NCBI GenBank assembly: GCA_977006965.1
Contig: OZ345373.1
Span: 1,984,001 to 2,048,000 of the forward strand
DNA length: 64,000 nucleotides
Direction: 5' to 3'
From: Phymatolithon calcareum
Taxonomy: Eukaryota > Rhodophyta > Florideophyceae > Hapalidiales
Shown here: piece after piece, positions 51,028-62,558 of the stretch
Layout of the letters: each line of letters begins with the position of its first letter
Position numbering within the stretch: the stretch's first letter is position 1
Position numbers and translations under genes: made by a program
Notes under the pieces: model-generated
What the model was told of the DNA's origin: nothing
Database searches by the model: none
What the model saw: only the letters and a program-made list of their open reading frames with translations

Positions 51028-54000
51028 TCATGACAGCCCCTGGGCACTAAGGGCAAAGGTGCAAAGGCCGATGCTTTTCATACTGGCTACGTACTTCAGT
51101 TGGGTGAGCGGCTTTGTGAACGGGTCAGCGAGCATTTTGGTGGAATGAATGTAATAGGGGGCTACGATACCGTCTGCGATACTGTCGCGAAGGTAGTGAT
51201 GCTGAATGTCGATGAATTTTCTGCGCTTAGTTGGGCCTGTTGATAGTGCTGTTTGAATGGCGCCCTGGTTGTCCATTGCGAGCTGAGTTACGGGGCTACT
51301 CCCACTGCAGTTTGAGAGTGGCGTTGGCATGACCATGACGGAGACTAGCTCTGACAGGAGCTGGCGGAGCCAGAAGACCTGCTGGGCCGCTTGCGCGGTC
51401 GCTCTGTACTCCGCTTCGCAAGTAGATCGAACGATGGAGTGCTACCGCTGTGACAACCAGTGAATGGGGGTACCGTTGAAGAAGTGAATGGCGCCGGAGG
51501 TGGAGCGCCGAGTACCGACGTCAGATGCGAAGTCCGAGTCGGAGAAGGATTGAAGGCCGGCCCTTGTGTTGCAGAACATGATGCCGAGAGTACGGCTGCC
51601 TTGAAGGTACTTGGGGGCGCGCTGGAACAGTCGCCAGTGGCGCATGCACGGGGTTTTATTATGGCGCGAGAGAGAGTTCGTGATGTAATAGACGTCGGGA
51701 TGAGTGGAGTCAGCTAGGTATCGGAGAGCGCCAACTCCCTTTGCGCAGGGGTAATGATTAGGGAGGGGTTCTTCATCATCTTGCCGCGATCCTAGAGAGA
51801 CACCGTCGCAATAGGGGGCGGGCACTGGAGCGCAGTTGGCCTTGTAGTACTTTCGGAGGAGCTTGTTTATGTCGCCAGGCTGGGATATGTGTATGATCCT
51901 TGAAGACTGAATGATGTTCCAGCCGATGTAGTCTGTGGCCTTGTCCATATCTTTTGTTGTGTACTTGGAAGCGAAGAGAGATTTGAATTGGTGAAGTAAA
52001 GTGCAGTTCTGGGGGAGAGAAAGTTAAAAAATCATCCATTGTGACGGCGACGATTAGAAAAGATGAGGGTGAGGTCCTTTTGGTGAAAATGCAATCGTCC
52101 TTTCGTTGAGGTGAAAAACTAGCGTCGAGGCATAATTTTTTGAGACCTTTGTAGTAACAATAGCCTGCCTGCTTGGCATCGTAAAGGTTTCCTTCGAGTC
52201 TTCCGAGGGGATATGGATAGTGTGAAGACCCGTCGAAGTTATTTGGCGTTTTGACGTAGATTCCTTTGGGGCTTTTGATTTTTTCATTGAGGTATGCAGA
52301 TTCCAAGTCGATGTGGTGTACTTCGAGGATGAGGAGAGCCGCAATCGAAAAGAGTAGTCGTAACCTGGTTGGATCTGCAGCAAGCGTTGAAGGAGTAGTC
52401 TTGTTGTATTTGTTGGTACTATCAATGAGGCTGGCATCCCAGAAGTCGGGCGGAAGGCGGGATGAGTTGAGGGCTGCGCGAACTTTTTCGCACAGGGTTC
52501 GGTTAATGCTTTCGGTAATAGAATTCTGTTCTGGAATGTATGGTATGGTCGTGTTGTAGTTGATTCCTTGGTCTTTGTAGAAGGCCTGCAGGGGTTTGGA
52601 GTAGTATTCGTTGGCGTTGTCTGTAAAAACGTTGGTTACGGGACTGTCGCGTTGGGTGCCCATATCACGAAGTACTCGGCGGACGATTCCCCTTATTGAT
52701 TTTCTGTCAGGAATAGCTTCCGCCACTGATCGGCAACTCCCAATGGCTGCAGTGAGCTATGGGTGTAACATGGAAAATGAACCGCAGTGAGGATAATCCG
52801 AGGAACTCCAGCTCGATGTCTGGATGGAGTCGGATGTGAACGCAGTGCGGGCGGGGATACTCTGGGCTAACCCAGATGTAGGCCTTGATCGAAGAGCTAT
52901 GTGCTCAGCAAGATCGTGTAATGGGAAACTATGACTTGGTCAGAACTCTGGCCAAGGGTTATGCTATGCTAGCTAAATACTGTCACAGAAGTGGAGCTCA
53001 GATGTATGATCTCCGTCAAGCTAGCTGAGCGTCGCGATACCTACAGTGTAACGACTAGACAGAAGGTGCGACTGACCAGAGTCGTGCTGACTGCGTGTCA
53101 GCATGCTCGAGATGAACGGACAGACAAACGGTCAGTCCTTGTCTCTCACAGCTACGCAGAAGTGTGAGGCAACGTCCACGAAGGTGACGAAGTGGCGGTT
53201 ATCATCTCTCGAGGCTGGTGTGATGGGCCACAAGTATCCGATACAACATGTGAATTGGGAGTAGTGGGGTATGTTGTGCGTGTGGCGTGAAGTGCCTTGC
53301 TCGTCTAGGCAGAAGAGCACGAACTGCAGGTTATAGGCGGAGGGGGAAGTTGGAGAGAGGCAGGGAGTCCTGTGACAATGTCATTCTTTGCCATGATATG
53401 GATCTTTCACAAATGCACCTGGTTAGACCATAAATGCCATTCGTAGGCGTCCTGGTGTGCTTCTGTCAGATGAACGAGGCTACTTTCTGCAGCTTCTCTG
53501 GAACCGGTGATGTATGGGAAAGATGCGATGGTGTTTGGCTGCGAGGGTGCCTCAAACGAAGGACTTTGTACGCCGAAGCGAACTGATTTCCCTGTGTTCG
53601 GCGCTGGTAAGGGGTCGGTTACATGTCGGCGAACAGTATGATATTCCCTTGTTAGAGTTCGTGCGCCATGAGCTTTTGATGATATAGCTGTGGATGGCTT
53701 GGAGGTGAGGGCTAATGAGTAGATGCCGCTCCTCTAGTGGCGCGCGCGATGGTATCTTTGGGATTTGGTGAGGTTTGCTTGTGCAGAAGGAAAGCAGCGT
53801 TCTCTTGAAAGAGGACGTCATACTGTTTTGCAATTTGACTGACCGAGAGAAGATTTTTAGTTGCGACGGCACCACAGCTTCTGGGATCTGTATTTTGGTG
53901 TTATTGGTATATAATGTCGTATTTTCGCTGTGATTAATGGGAATACCATGGCCGCCGACTGTCTGCGTGTACTTGGGGGCCCGTCGTTGGGACAAGGATG

Positions 54001-54250
54001 TGAATGGTCTTCGTAGTTGGGTGGGGAAACAACAAGAGTCGAGATAATACAATTCGGCATTTACTGGCACGTCATGGAGTTCATTGGCTTCGAGCTCGTG
54101 GTCGAGTGCGTCAGGATCGGCACCAGTGTCCTCGACAATGTTTGCTTGGATGAGCTGGGCGCGGCATTCGTCGTCATTGTGATAGGGTGTGCCGTGGAAT
54201 TTGCACCACGGACCACAGAAGTTTCTTGACCGGGGGCTTATCATACTATG
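51028..54250 (-). pseudogene. Decayed Copia-type LTR retrotransposon
   Basis: Read on the minus strand in Copia order: a CCHC zinc knuckle with CGPWCKFHGTPYHNDDEC and a protease-like LDSCC (54,244-53,552); an integrase start (NRHFVTFVDVASHFCVAV, near 53,150); and an integrase end (VFTDNANEYYSKPLQAF, IPEQNSITESINRTL, 52,726 onward). A fused RT follows, with HIDLESAYLNEKI and VTMDDFLTF, then TDYIGWNI and the Copia RNase H end (LAMDNQGAIQTA, HYLRDSI, LADPFTKPL, to 51,028). Frames are broken at several points. The link from integrase to RT lacks a long stretch, and ~390 bp of unrelated DNA interrupts the integrase. No LTR pair is visible. Confidence 0.8.
52735..53125. other. Foreign ~390-bp segment inside the Copia integrase
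   Basis: The integrase reading stops after VAVRDKD at about 53,132 and resumes with SVAEAIPDRK at about 52,735. The intervening DNA is unrelated and non-coding. On the minus strand it begins TGACCG and ends CCGATCA, reminiscent of TG...CA LTR ends, so a solo LTR is possible. A target duplication could not be confirmed. Confidence 0.45.
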
Positions 54251-54325
54251 CAGTTTACGGACTTACCCATTTGCCTTGACGAAAAGAAAAAAAATGGTTC
54301 AAGAGAGGAAAAGCAATTGCTTTTC

Positions 54326-54357
54326 CAAGTTCGATCCATCTAAATGGATCGAACTTG
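54326..54357. repeat. Perfect 14-bp hairpin
   Basis: CAAGTTCGATCCAT and its exact inverse complement are separated by CTAA. It lies just upstream of the Copia remnant and has no assigned function. Confidence 0.65.
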
Positions 54358-54599
54358 ATGTACCGATATTTACAATGAAACGAACCAGTAAAAAATAAAT
54401 GAGAAATAAGGGTGTTCACTGTTGAGGTTTGCAGTTTGCTTGCAGTTTTGAAGAAGACCTTAAATTTAGATATGTTTTTGAACGATCTTGAGTCGGGAAA
54501 GGCACTCTTGTTTCAGTTCTGCCGGTATTTCGGTTAGAAGGTTTGTATACTGTATTTAAATCGTCATCCACTATATTCTTGTAACAATCACGTACACTA

Positions 54600-54775
54600 T
54601 GTATGTATAATGCCCCAGCACCTGAATCAATCTTTGGTGACCTACCTAGCCTAGACGTCCAAACCGCAGTCCAGCTCGCTAACAATAGAATAGAGTGGAA
54701 AAAACTCAGACCCTCGAATCGCTGCTAGACCCATTAGGGGAAAAGGCAAAATGAATGAATGAATGAATAATGCCC
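54600..54775 (+). mobile_element. LINE 3' tail with (AATG)n
   Basis: The plus strand encodes VQTAVQLANNRIEWKKLRPS, the A..R..W+.. pattern found at the C-terminus of many endonuclease-type LINEs. About 40 bases later comes the tandem AATGAATGAATGAATAATG, typical of LINE 3' ends. Only this last piece remains. Confidence 0.5.
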
Positions 54776-54984
54776 CAGTTTCTGAAGTGTAGAAGACTGT
54801 AATTGTTATTTACTGCAATTCATCTCTAAACTTTCTAGAATACTCTAGAGGATGAAGGATTGGGCAAACTCACAGTTTCGGAACTGCGAATTTGTTGCGC
54901 TTGTAATATTGCTAAATATTTACCACTAAAGATGCGCTGAATTGAAGACATGACATTTTTAAAAAAACTTATCCCAGGAGAGTA

Positions 54985-57283
54985 TTGATGAGGCATACTT
55001 CAACATTGAAAACTATGAAGCTGTGTACCGAGCTGTATGCGGCCCGCAAGATGTACAAGTTGTGGTAAGATTTTCGAGACAAGACAACGAGTCCACGGTA
55101 TCAATTAATGCTAAGCTGCGTGTAGACGAATCGACTAGCAAAAGGTTTGCGTGGGAAGCGTGGCGTGATGCGTTTGGAGGTCGACTGGCGGGAGCGGAAA
55201 AGTCAAAAGCGGAAATTGGGGGTGCTTCGTGGTTAGTTTGCCGGACGAGAAGAAGAATTTCGTCTGGGATATCGCTGTTCGATGCATCTAAAGCGGGAAC
55301 AGGAAGCATGAGGATGTGGGATGGATGGTTACCGACACGATCAGATATATCCATGTATGAGATGAGAAGCCGAGGATATATTATGAAGGTACAGAACTCC
55401 AAGCCCGCCAAAGTTGAAACAGAACTTCTTCGTGGGACAACGAGCACTTTTCATTTCCGAACTCGGATATCTGCACCGGTTTCATACTCTGATGCCGACA
55501 AGAAGAGTCTGAAAAATGCGTCCCTCATTGTCGCGGAGGTTGTGCGTGACTGTAGCCAAAGTGAAGATGCGGCAAACAGAGCACCGTTGAAAGCTGTGGA
55601 AGATATTCGAATTCGTGCAGACTGTCTTGTGGAATCTGGAGGGAAAGAAGATCTAGAGGTAGCACTGACGCTATATGAAGTTGCGGCAACGGCAATGGGA
55701 GATGGTGATGCGCTCGGAAAGGCACTTTAAATTCTATTTCAAAGAGGTCCCAGCAGAAAAGCAGCGCAGGACGCTGTGACGCTAATCGAGGTTTTCCATT
55801 TGCCTCGAAATGCGGGCATGTTGCAAGGTGCCTCGCTGAGGTCGATGAGAAACCAATTTAGAGACGAGAAATGGGTGGCTCTCATTGGCAAGCAATTTGA
55901 ATATGTGCTTAATGTATCAATGTACGAGGCATCCGTTGCAGTGGCTTTCGCCAACTTTTTTAACGTCTTGTCCTCATTTCTAAAGGACGGCAGAAGAGAG
56001 AGGACCATTGCGGATCTTGCACGCTCTATTGTGCACTTCAGTAAGATATCAAAAGCCGATTCTAATATTATGTGCAGCAGTGCACTGGCGACATTGGACA
56101 GGTCCACGGAAGAAGGATTTGCCATAGCGATTGCACGGAATGAAAATGTGATGGCACATGTGGATAACTTGCGCGACCAGATGAACACAGCTGGGAGCAG
56201 AAACCAGCATCGTGCTTCCGAGCTGTACAACCGCGCCATCGAGGAGGGCGACCATCTGAAAGCCATGGTTAGACTCGCAATCTTGGTCAGAACGGGTGCA
56301 GAAGGCGTTCCGGCAAATGCGCATCGTGCTGCAGAGCTGTACAACCGCGCCATCGATGAGGGCGACCATGTGAATGCCATGTACAACCTCGCAAACTTGC
56401 TCAAGAAGGGCGCAGAAGGGGTTCCGGCAAACCCGCATCGCGCTGCAGAGCTGTACAATCCCGCATCGATGACGGCGAATATGTGCCGGCCATGTACAAC
56501 CTCGCAATCTTGCTCAAGCAGGGCGCAGAAGGGGTTCCGGCAAACCCGCATCGTGCTGCAGAGCTGTACAACCGCGCCATCGAGGAGGGCGACAATGTGG
56601 ATGCCATGTGCAACCTCGCGAATTTGCTGGAAGAGGGCGCAGAAGGGGTTCCGGCAAATCCGCATCGTGCTGCAGAGCTGTACAACCGCGCCATCGAGGA
56701 GGGAGACCATGTGGATGCCATGTGCAACCTCGCAAATTTGCTCGAAGAGGGCGCAGAATGGGTTCCGGTAAATCCGCATCGTGCTGCAGAGCTGTACAGC
56801 CGTGCCATCGAGAAGGACGATTATGTACGTGCGAAGACTGAACTTGAAGAGCTGCTTCATCATGGCACCAACGCCCTGGATGCTGACCTCTCTCGTGCTC
56901 TCGAGTTGTACACGAGTGTGATCGAAAGTACTGGATCCGCAGATGCAATGTACAGCCTTGCAGTCTTGCTGCACTTTGGCGCAAACGGCGTATCGAAAGA
57001 ACCGGTTCGTGCACAGGAGCTCTACACGCGTGCTATGAACGAAGCAGGTACCGCGATTTCTTATTTCAATGTACGGCATTTGGTCGACTTTGGCATTGAG
57101 GGTTTGGCAGCACAGTCTGATCGAAGAGTGAAATTGCGCATTCGTGGGGCGGCAATGTACAGCTTGTCGAAATTACTACGAGATGGTGCGGACGGAGTTC
57201 CTGTTGATCCCATTCGAGCAGAACAGCTCCTACAGAGCGCTCGTTCTGAAACTCAAACATCAGTGCTTGATGTGAAGTCTTGA
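54985..57283 (+). pseudogene. Sel1-like repeat protein gene, broken by a stop and a frameshift
   Basis: The N-terminal part (to 55,730, ~235 codons) is a domain I do not recognise, followed by the first repeat-like helix (LYEVAATAMGDGDALGKAL). An in-frame TAA at 55,728-55,730 interrupts it; the same frame continues with ILFQRGPSRKAAQDAV. Tandem ~38-residue Sel1 units follow (HRAAELYNRAIEEGD, AM.NLANLLEEGAEGVPANP). At about 56,467 one base is missing inside a unit, and the remaining units continue in another frame (56,483-57,283). The repeats form alpha-solenoid scaffolds in active relatives. The exact 5' end is uncertain: an exon border near 54,976 (TATCCCAG) or an initiator close to 54,987 are both possible. 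Confidence 0.75.
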
Positions 57284-57845
57284 ATCAATAGTGCAATTGT
57301 GGTCTTGACATTGGAAGAAATAAAGAAATTTGACACTCATCCCGGGTTGGCGGGCACCAGGACTACTACTTATGTGCAGCAGACGGCAGTTGGACGTTTC
57401 CCGCTTCGCTTTATGTGTCCAAACTTTTATTAAGTCTTCTAATTGATGGAGGTGATTCTTTACGGAAATGTTGAACAAATTTACTAGAAGGCATAAAAAA
57501 ACGAATCAATCAAACCACCGCTGTCACGCTTCCGAGACAATCACGACAGGGAACGGTTTGAGATTTACCTAGCATTGTCGTGTCGTTGAGTGCAGGGTCA
57601 GTATTAAATCTGTGCAACGTGCGCCAAAGAGGTGTTTGCCATCCGGCGGAGTTGCTCGACGCACTCATTGAGTTATTGACTGCTCTTACCTGCTCTTACT
57701 TCTTTCCTTTGTTCTACGAGCCTGTGCAAAGTTTCCCGTTCTTTGAATTTGCCAACGAAAACTTCAATGTCCTGGCTCTCAGTTCATTGCGATACACGTC
57801 AGCATCAAGACAAGACAGCATTAGCTATACCGCACCAGCTCCAGG
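57284..57845. other. Gene-free stretch before the RNase H ORF
   Basis: No gene is supported. A plus-strand frame (57,580-57,849) ending just at the next ATG has no signature and may be leader sequence of that ORF. Confidence 0.3.
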
Positions 57846-59675
57846 ATGATCTTCTCCGTCTCCAGCAAACAAACACAGTTAAGGGCAGCACTCGTCGCTC
57901 ACTTCGCTTATCGTAATACGATAGTTGCGCAATATTTGTACGCGTCTCACTTCTCGTTCACCCAAAGTCAAGCCCCCGCACGCCTGAACTGTGGTCGCTG
58001 TCGCCTAGCAACTCGTCAACACTTGAAAGAAAAGCCCCAAGCAACAGCGCTCGTCACTCACTTCGCTTCTCGCAATGCGATAGCCCCGCATTATTTACAG
58101 CCATCTTACTTCTCGCTCGCCGCAAGTTCAAACCCCCGCTCGTTTCATCTACCGTCACTACCATCCAGCAAATCGCCCACACTGCTTGATGGGAAAGATC
58201 ATGAAACACGCCTGGCACTGCATGATTTTGGAGAACTGGAGGCTACCATGGTGATGGAAAAAGCGTTAAGATTGTTGCCGGACACCCCAGTTACAGGTGC
58301 AATGAACACTCGTGTGGCGAAACCGAAGAGTCAAGTGCGATCATGGCGCGAGACTAGTACCCAACAGCTCGCTGAAAAGGGAATTCTTGCGGTCCCGCGA
58401 AATAAATTCCATTCACCAATTGGGAAGGACCGTTCGAAGAAAAAATATTGCAGTTTTCTTACCCCTGTGTCAGCAAAGGATGGGGAAAAGGAAAAGAAAC
58501 TAGCCGCAGAGGCTCTGATACTCGAGCGGGAAGTCATGCAACCGGCGGCCATTGAACTATGGACAGATGGCAGCGTTGGAGAAATACCCACCGAGTTCAT
58601 CCGCGAGTTTCAAAATGACGAACGAGTCTCGGTGAACTGGGATGAAGGCTGGTACACCGCGACGCTGAAGAAATTCGACGTATTGCTCCACCAAGACAGC
58701 CCGGCGGTGGCGAAGTTTTCGACTCGACACGGGAAACCACCGGATATTCTCCTTTTCTACGACGACGGTGACAAACATGCGTATGCCTCCACTCCAACCG
58801 TTTCCAAACAGCATGCGGTTCTTTGTGATGAGGATGGCGATATGCTAGACATGTATAGAACCATACCTGCTAATGTCGGCGGCGCAGGGATTTTGCTGAT
58901 GAACGGAAACGAAATGGTGAAGGAATTGGCGCTGACGGCAGGAGCTGTTGGATCTTCATATGACGCCGAGGTCTTTGCCGCTGCCCATGCGTTCCAAGAA
59001 GTGTTGAAGATCCCATTCGCACCTGGAAGCACTATACGGTGGTTCACTGACAGTAGGAGCGCTATCGATGCTATTGACGGTGAACCAAGGGGATATGGGG
59101 AGATGGTACGGAAACTTTGGGGCCTTATGGAGCAGCTGATGTCCAAGGGTATCTTTGTCGAAGGCATTTGGATTCCTAGTCACTGTGGAATTCCAAGAAA
59201 TGATGCTGCCGACGAATTAGCTCGAAAGGGTATCTACGAATCTAACCTTCTGGACCACCAGAAAGTTCCTCTGACACTTGAAGCAGCAAGATCCATCATC
59301 AGGCCGCCTTCCAAATTCGATCCAGTCGTCGTTCCAACCCTTACAGAAGACCTTCCCATATCGCATAGACGAGCAGAGGTGATGCTGCACCAGCTGATTG
59401 GAGACTGCACCCCAGTGGTTGCCACTTTTCACCACGGATGCAATATGGAAGTAATTCCGTACGATCCAGTGTGCAAGGCCTGTAATTCTGGTTCCAAGGA
59501 AACTACCGAACACCTAATCCTACGATGTGGTGGACGTTCCGCCTCACGACGAAAATATATTGGCCGAGTGGGAAAAAAGACTGTAGAAGAGGTATGCCGT
59601 GAGAGACCCCTAGCCGTACTCAAATTTCTGAACAATGAGATGCTGTTGCAAAACAGCTCTAGACGCTTACCATAA
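57846..59675 (+). CDS. LINE-type RNase H ORF with inserted Tudor-like domain (609 aa)
   Basis: The frame is intact from an ATG at 57,846. Residues 1-110 contain a duplicated ~53-residue unit (LVAHFAYRNTIVAQYL and LVTHFASRNAIAPHYL). RNase H begins with IELWTDGS (D241). The next strand, VGGAGILLMNGNE, appears only at ~344, followed by YDAEVFAAA (E375), RWFTDSRSAID (D402) and PSHCGIPRNDAADELARKG (H446, D453). Between D241 and the second strand, residues ~250-316 read ERVSVNWDEGWYTATLKKFD and LLFYDDGDKHAY, the W..Y..V......Y.DGD pattern of Tudor-like domains. A LINE-type zinc cluster follows (C543, C546, H556, C561), then the C-terminus. No RT domain precedes it. The (GAAA)n run after the stop (~59,695-59,718) marks a LINE 3' end. 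It may be a 5'-truncated LINE whose end happens to be open, or a stand-alone gene. Confidence 0.75.
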   Translation: MIFSVSSKQTQLRAALVAHFAYRNTIVAQYLYASHFSFTQSQAPARLNCGRCRLATRQHLKEKPQATALVTHFASRNAIAPHYLQPSYFSLAASSNPRSFHLPSLPSSKSPTLLDGKDHETRLALHDFGELEATMVMEKALRLLPDTPVTGAMNTRVAKPKSQVRSWRETSTQQLAEKGILAVPRNKFHSPIGKDRSKKKYCSFLTPVSAKDGEKEKKLAAEALILEREVMQPAAIELWTDGSVGEIPTEFIREFQNDERVSVNWDEGWYTATLKKFDVLLHQDSPAVAKFSTRHGKPPDILLFYDDGDKHAYASTPTVSKQHAVLCDEDGDMLDMYRTIPANVGGAGILLMNGNEMVKELALTAGAVGSSYDAEVFAAAHAFQEVLKIPFAPGSTIRWFTDSRSAIDAIDGEPRGYGEMVRKLWGLMEQLMSKGIFVEGIWIPSHCGIPRNDAADELARKGIYESNLLDHQKVPLTLEAARSIIRPPSKFDPVVVPTLTEDLPISHRRAEVMLHQLIGDCTPVVATFHHGCNMEVIPYDPVCKACNSGSKETTEHLILRCGGRSASRRKYIGRVGKKTVEEVCRERPLAVLKFLNNEMLLQNSSRRLP

Positions 59676-59691
59676 GTGTGAGCAATCTTTC

Positions 59692-59720
59692 CGCAATAAA
59701 GAAAGAAAGAAAGAAACACG
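59692..59720 (+). repeat. (GAAA)n microsatellite tail
   Basis: About six GAAA/AAAG units 20-45 bases after the stop of the RNase H ORF. Simple tandem tails of this sort end many LINEs. Confidence 0.6.
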
Positions 59721-59724
59721 CCTG

Positions 59725-62200
59725 GAGCTTTTCACCATGCGCGCGCGCCAGATTTGTGACATGACGCCACGGTTAAAGACAACACAATGCGGGAGTAAAT
59801 CTTGTTTCAGCGGTCATTGAATATGGTGATAGAGGCGAGTATGCGCGAGTCGCGGGTAAAAATTTCAGCATCCTGTACGTCAAGAAGCGACTTGTCATTG
59901 ACTCTCGACGGTCAAATCGGCTGTCGTCGCGAAGATCTTCAACAATCTTATTTTCGATAATAAGCACTCTGTTGTCGCGCTGGAGCAGTCCACCAACGAC
60001 CAAAATCTTCGAACGGCTTGGGATTTGCATTTCGGGCAGGGCACGTTACTCGACAAACTGACCGCGCTTTACACCTCGTAGACCCACCCGCACGTACTGA
60101 CTGCTTGTGGAGGGTTCTGCAATGTCACGGCTGCGGTATGTAATTGCCATGGGCAGATCGAAAATTAAACGATGCACTGGCACTGCTCAAAAGAGTTGGT
60201 GCACGCGTCAAACTTGCTCGTCACGATCCCAAATAAAAATTTCACCAAGGCCACCAAAACGCGAAACGGTGGCGAATTAAGAATCGTCAAACGAGAGCTT
60301 ATCGACGATGTCGTCGGCGCGAAGCACACACCCAGCTCGTACATGAAGCACGACGACACCAATCTCGGCTAAGCGGATCCACATTCCCTGACCAGCATCA
60401 CCAGTGAATTGATGGACGAAATGGTGCATCCCGGGGCGTTGACTAACTGTCAAAGTTAGTCACAGTTATTTTTATTTGATTATTAGGAGGTTCTGAAGCG
60501 AAAGGGATCAATCGTGGCTTCTCCGTCTACAGTATCATAAAGTACTGTATTGCCCACATCTTCGCGAAGATGGAGGAATTGGTGAACGAGGCCGTCGATG
60601 CCATGTTTGTCAGGAAACGGCCATGTGATTCGCGCCCTCAACGAACCACAAGAGCGACTCATCGGTATGATACAGTTGCGCTCCTCCTCTTTTATCATTA
60701 CAGTACGTAGAATTACATCGCAGGGTTGCCGAATTAACTCAAAAAATAGTTGAGGAAGGCAAAGCATATCGTCCTCGCAGGACCAGCCATGTCATGCAAG
60801 CCATTCGTCATCAATCCACGACGATTCCCTCCACCTCCCAATCTCCACAAGCCAGGCCGAATTCGTCCCAGACCGCACGCGGTCGCGGCAAAATTGATGA
60901 GTTCCCAGTACAGACTGGTGACGCACACGTTCGCGCAAGAGCTTCTATCCAACCACGTCACTTATCCCAGCATCGTCCGGCCCAATGCTTGAATATCCGA
61001 CAATTATCAACGCTCGCGGAAAAGCGCTTAACGAAATTCAAGATGATCGATTGCTCGTTCGCCCAGTTATAACTGTTGATGTCTGCGTGCAAACTTTGCA
61101 TGGGGACCACAAATGGCTCGGTGTGGCCGGCGTAGCGAGAGCAGACCACAATTCCGAGAGGTTGGTGCTTTCGTTCAAACAGATCTGCATCGAGAAGGAT
61201 ATTCAAAGAGATGCAACTGCAGATACTTTCGTGCGCCAAAGCCGTCGCGCAAAGAGTAACGATTGGGGACCCTGGCCTGTGCGTCGAACAGGACAGCGTG
61301 ATGCGCATTGTGTGGCGATGCGTTGAGCGCACTGGTATGGTCGGTCAATTTTCTTTTCAGCACGTGGCTGGTGCGAACCTCGCGGACTGACATCATCACG
61401 CCGCGAGCGCAAAGTGCGTCGATATTAATCAACGAGCACGCAGCATACTCAAACGAAGCTCGAATCGGACTAGATTCTGATCGTATTATTCCCTGCCTCT
61501 GAGCTTTGCCCAAACCCATATTCCCTCGCTCGCGCCTCCTTGGCAATATCCGTGGTGGCAATGAATTCATCAATCTTGACGAACAAAACAATGTGGAAGT
61601 TCTTGAGCTCCTGAGAGACCAATTCCGGATGCGAGGAAAGCCGCTGTCCTCCACACGATGTTGCACCCGAACGGCAATATTAGTGTCAAGAAATGGTGCG
61701 CCATTCATCTCTCGTGGGACGATTCGGTTGAGGTAGTCTCCAAGGACATGCATCTGGCCTCCGTACTGAATTTGTCCGATCAGTGCACGGGCCAACTGTC
61801 GATTGTGTTGTTGGAGTCGGGCTCGACGAAATATTAGCGGCGGGAACTGAGGAGCTCCGGTGGAAGAACGAGCGTAGGGAACCCGCGCGCTGGTGCAAAC
61901 ATGCACCGACACCGCGAATACGTCCTGCGTTGGAAAGGGGATGGACTGATTACTGCAGCGCGGAGCAAGAAGCATAGCAGAAGAGGGTTTAACAACCGGC
62001 GGACGGTTAGCAGTTTGATATTGCGCGCGATGGAGGCGGGGAATAGCGAATTCGAGGCGTGGGCATAGGCGCTAGCATCATCTTTCAAAGGCTGTCGTTG
62101 TCGTGGGGGATGTTGGAGAAAATATGAGCCGAAGGATGCCAAGGAGGCGAATGCGTCTGTGATGCACTACAGCATGGACTAGGGTACTACTTACATTAGC
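59725..62200. other. Gene-poor stretch with unassigned frames
   Basis: Several frames are moderately long on both strands: plus 60,985-61,326, and minus 61,175-61,975 (266 codons) over the same DNA. None shows a motif, signal peptide or domain, and the two strands contradict each other. The plus-strand pieces could be exons of a decayed gene. An 11-base inverted repeat (GACTAACTGTC) lies at 60,440-60,461. I assign no gene. Confidence 0.3.
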
Positions 62201-62558
62201 AAGCGCTACAAGGTATCGCCGAACGTAGCACAGGTTAGAAATGCCTCCAAAGTGTGGCTGCCAGAATCGATGGTCGACATGGTCATAAAGAATCGGAACC
62301 TGTCGTCTCCTTTCTCGTTCGAGGATTGACTTGGAACTTGTGCCATGCGGATTTTATGGAAGAATAATCCCTGACGAGGCGTTGAACAACCAGGTCAACC
62401 TCTGTTCCATTGTGTAAAGCGTAGTCTGCTGCACAGGGGGCTGCGGGAAAATTGTCAAATGTGGGAAATTTCCGGCAATTGGATTGGAAACGGGCCAATT
62501 GCCGAAATATTACAAATTTCAAATTAGGCGTTTTTACGAATCTGCCATCCACTCCAGC

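Noticed and set aside
55739-57079. 446-codon frame antisense to the Sel1 repeats
   Set aside because: It is periodic because the sense strand is a tandem repeat; the sense reading matches a known repeat family.
61175-61975. 266-codon minus-strand frame
   Set aside because: It lacks any motif, uses a biased residue mix and overlaps equally plausible plus-strand frames, so neither strand can be chosen.
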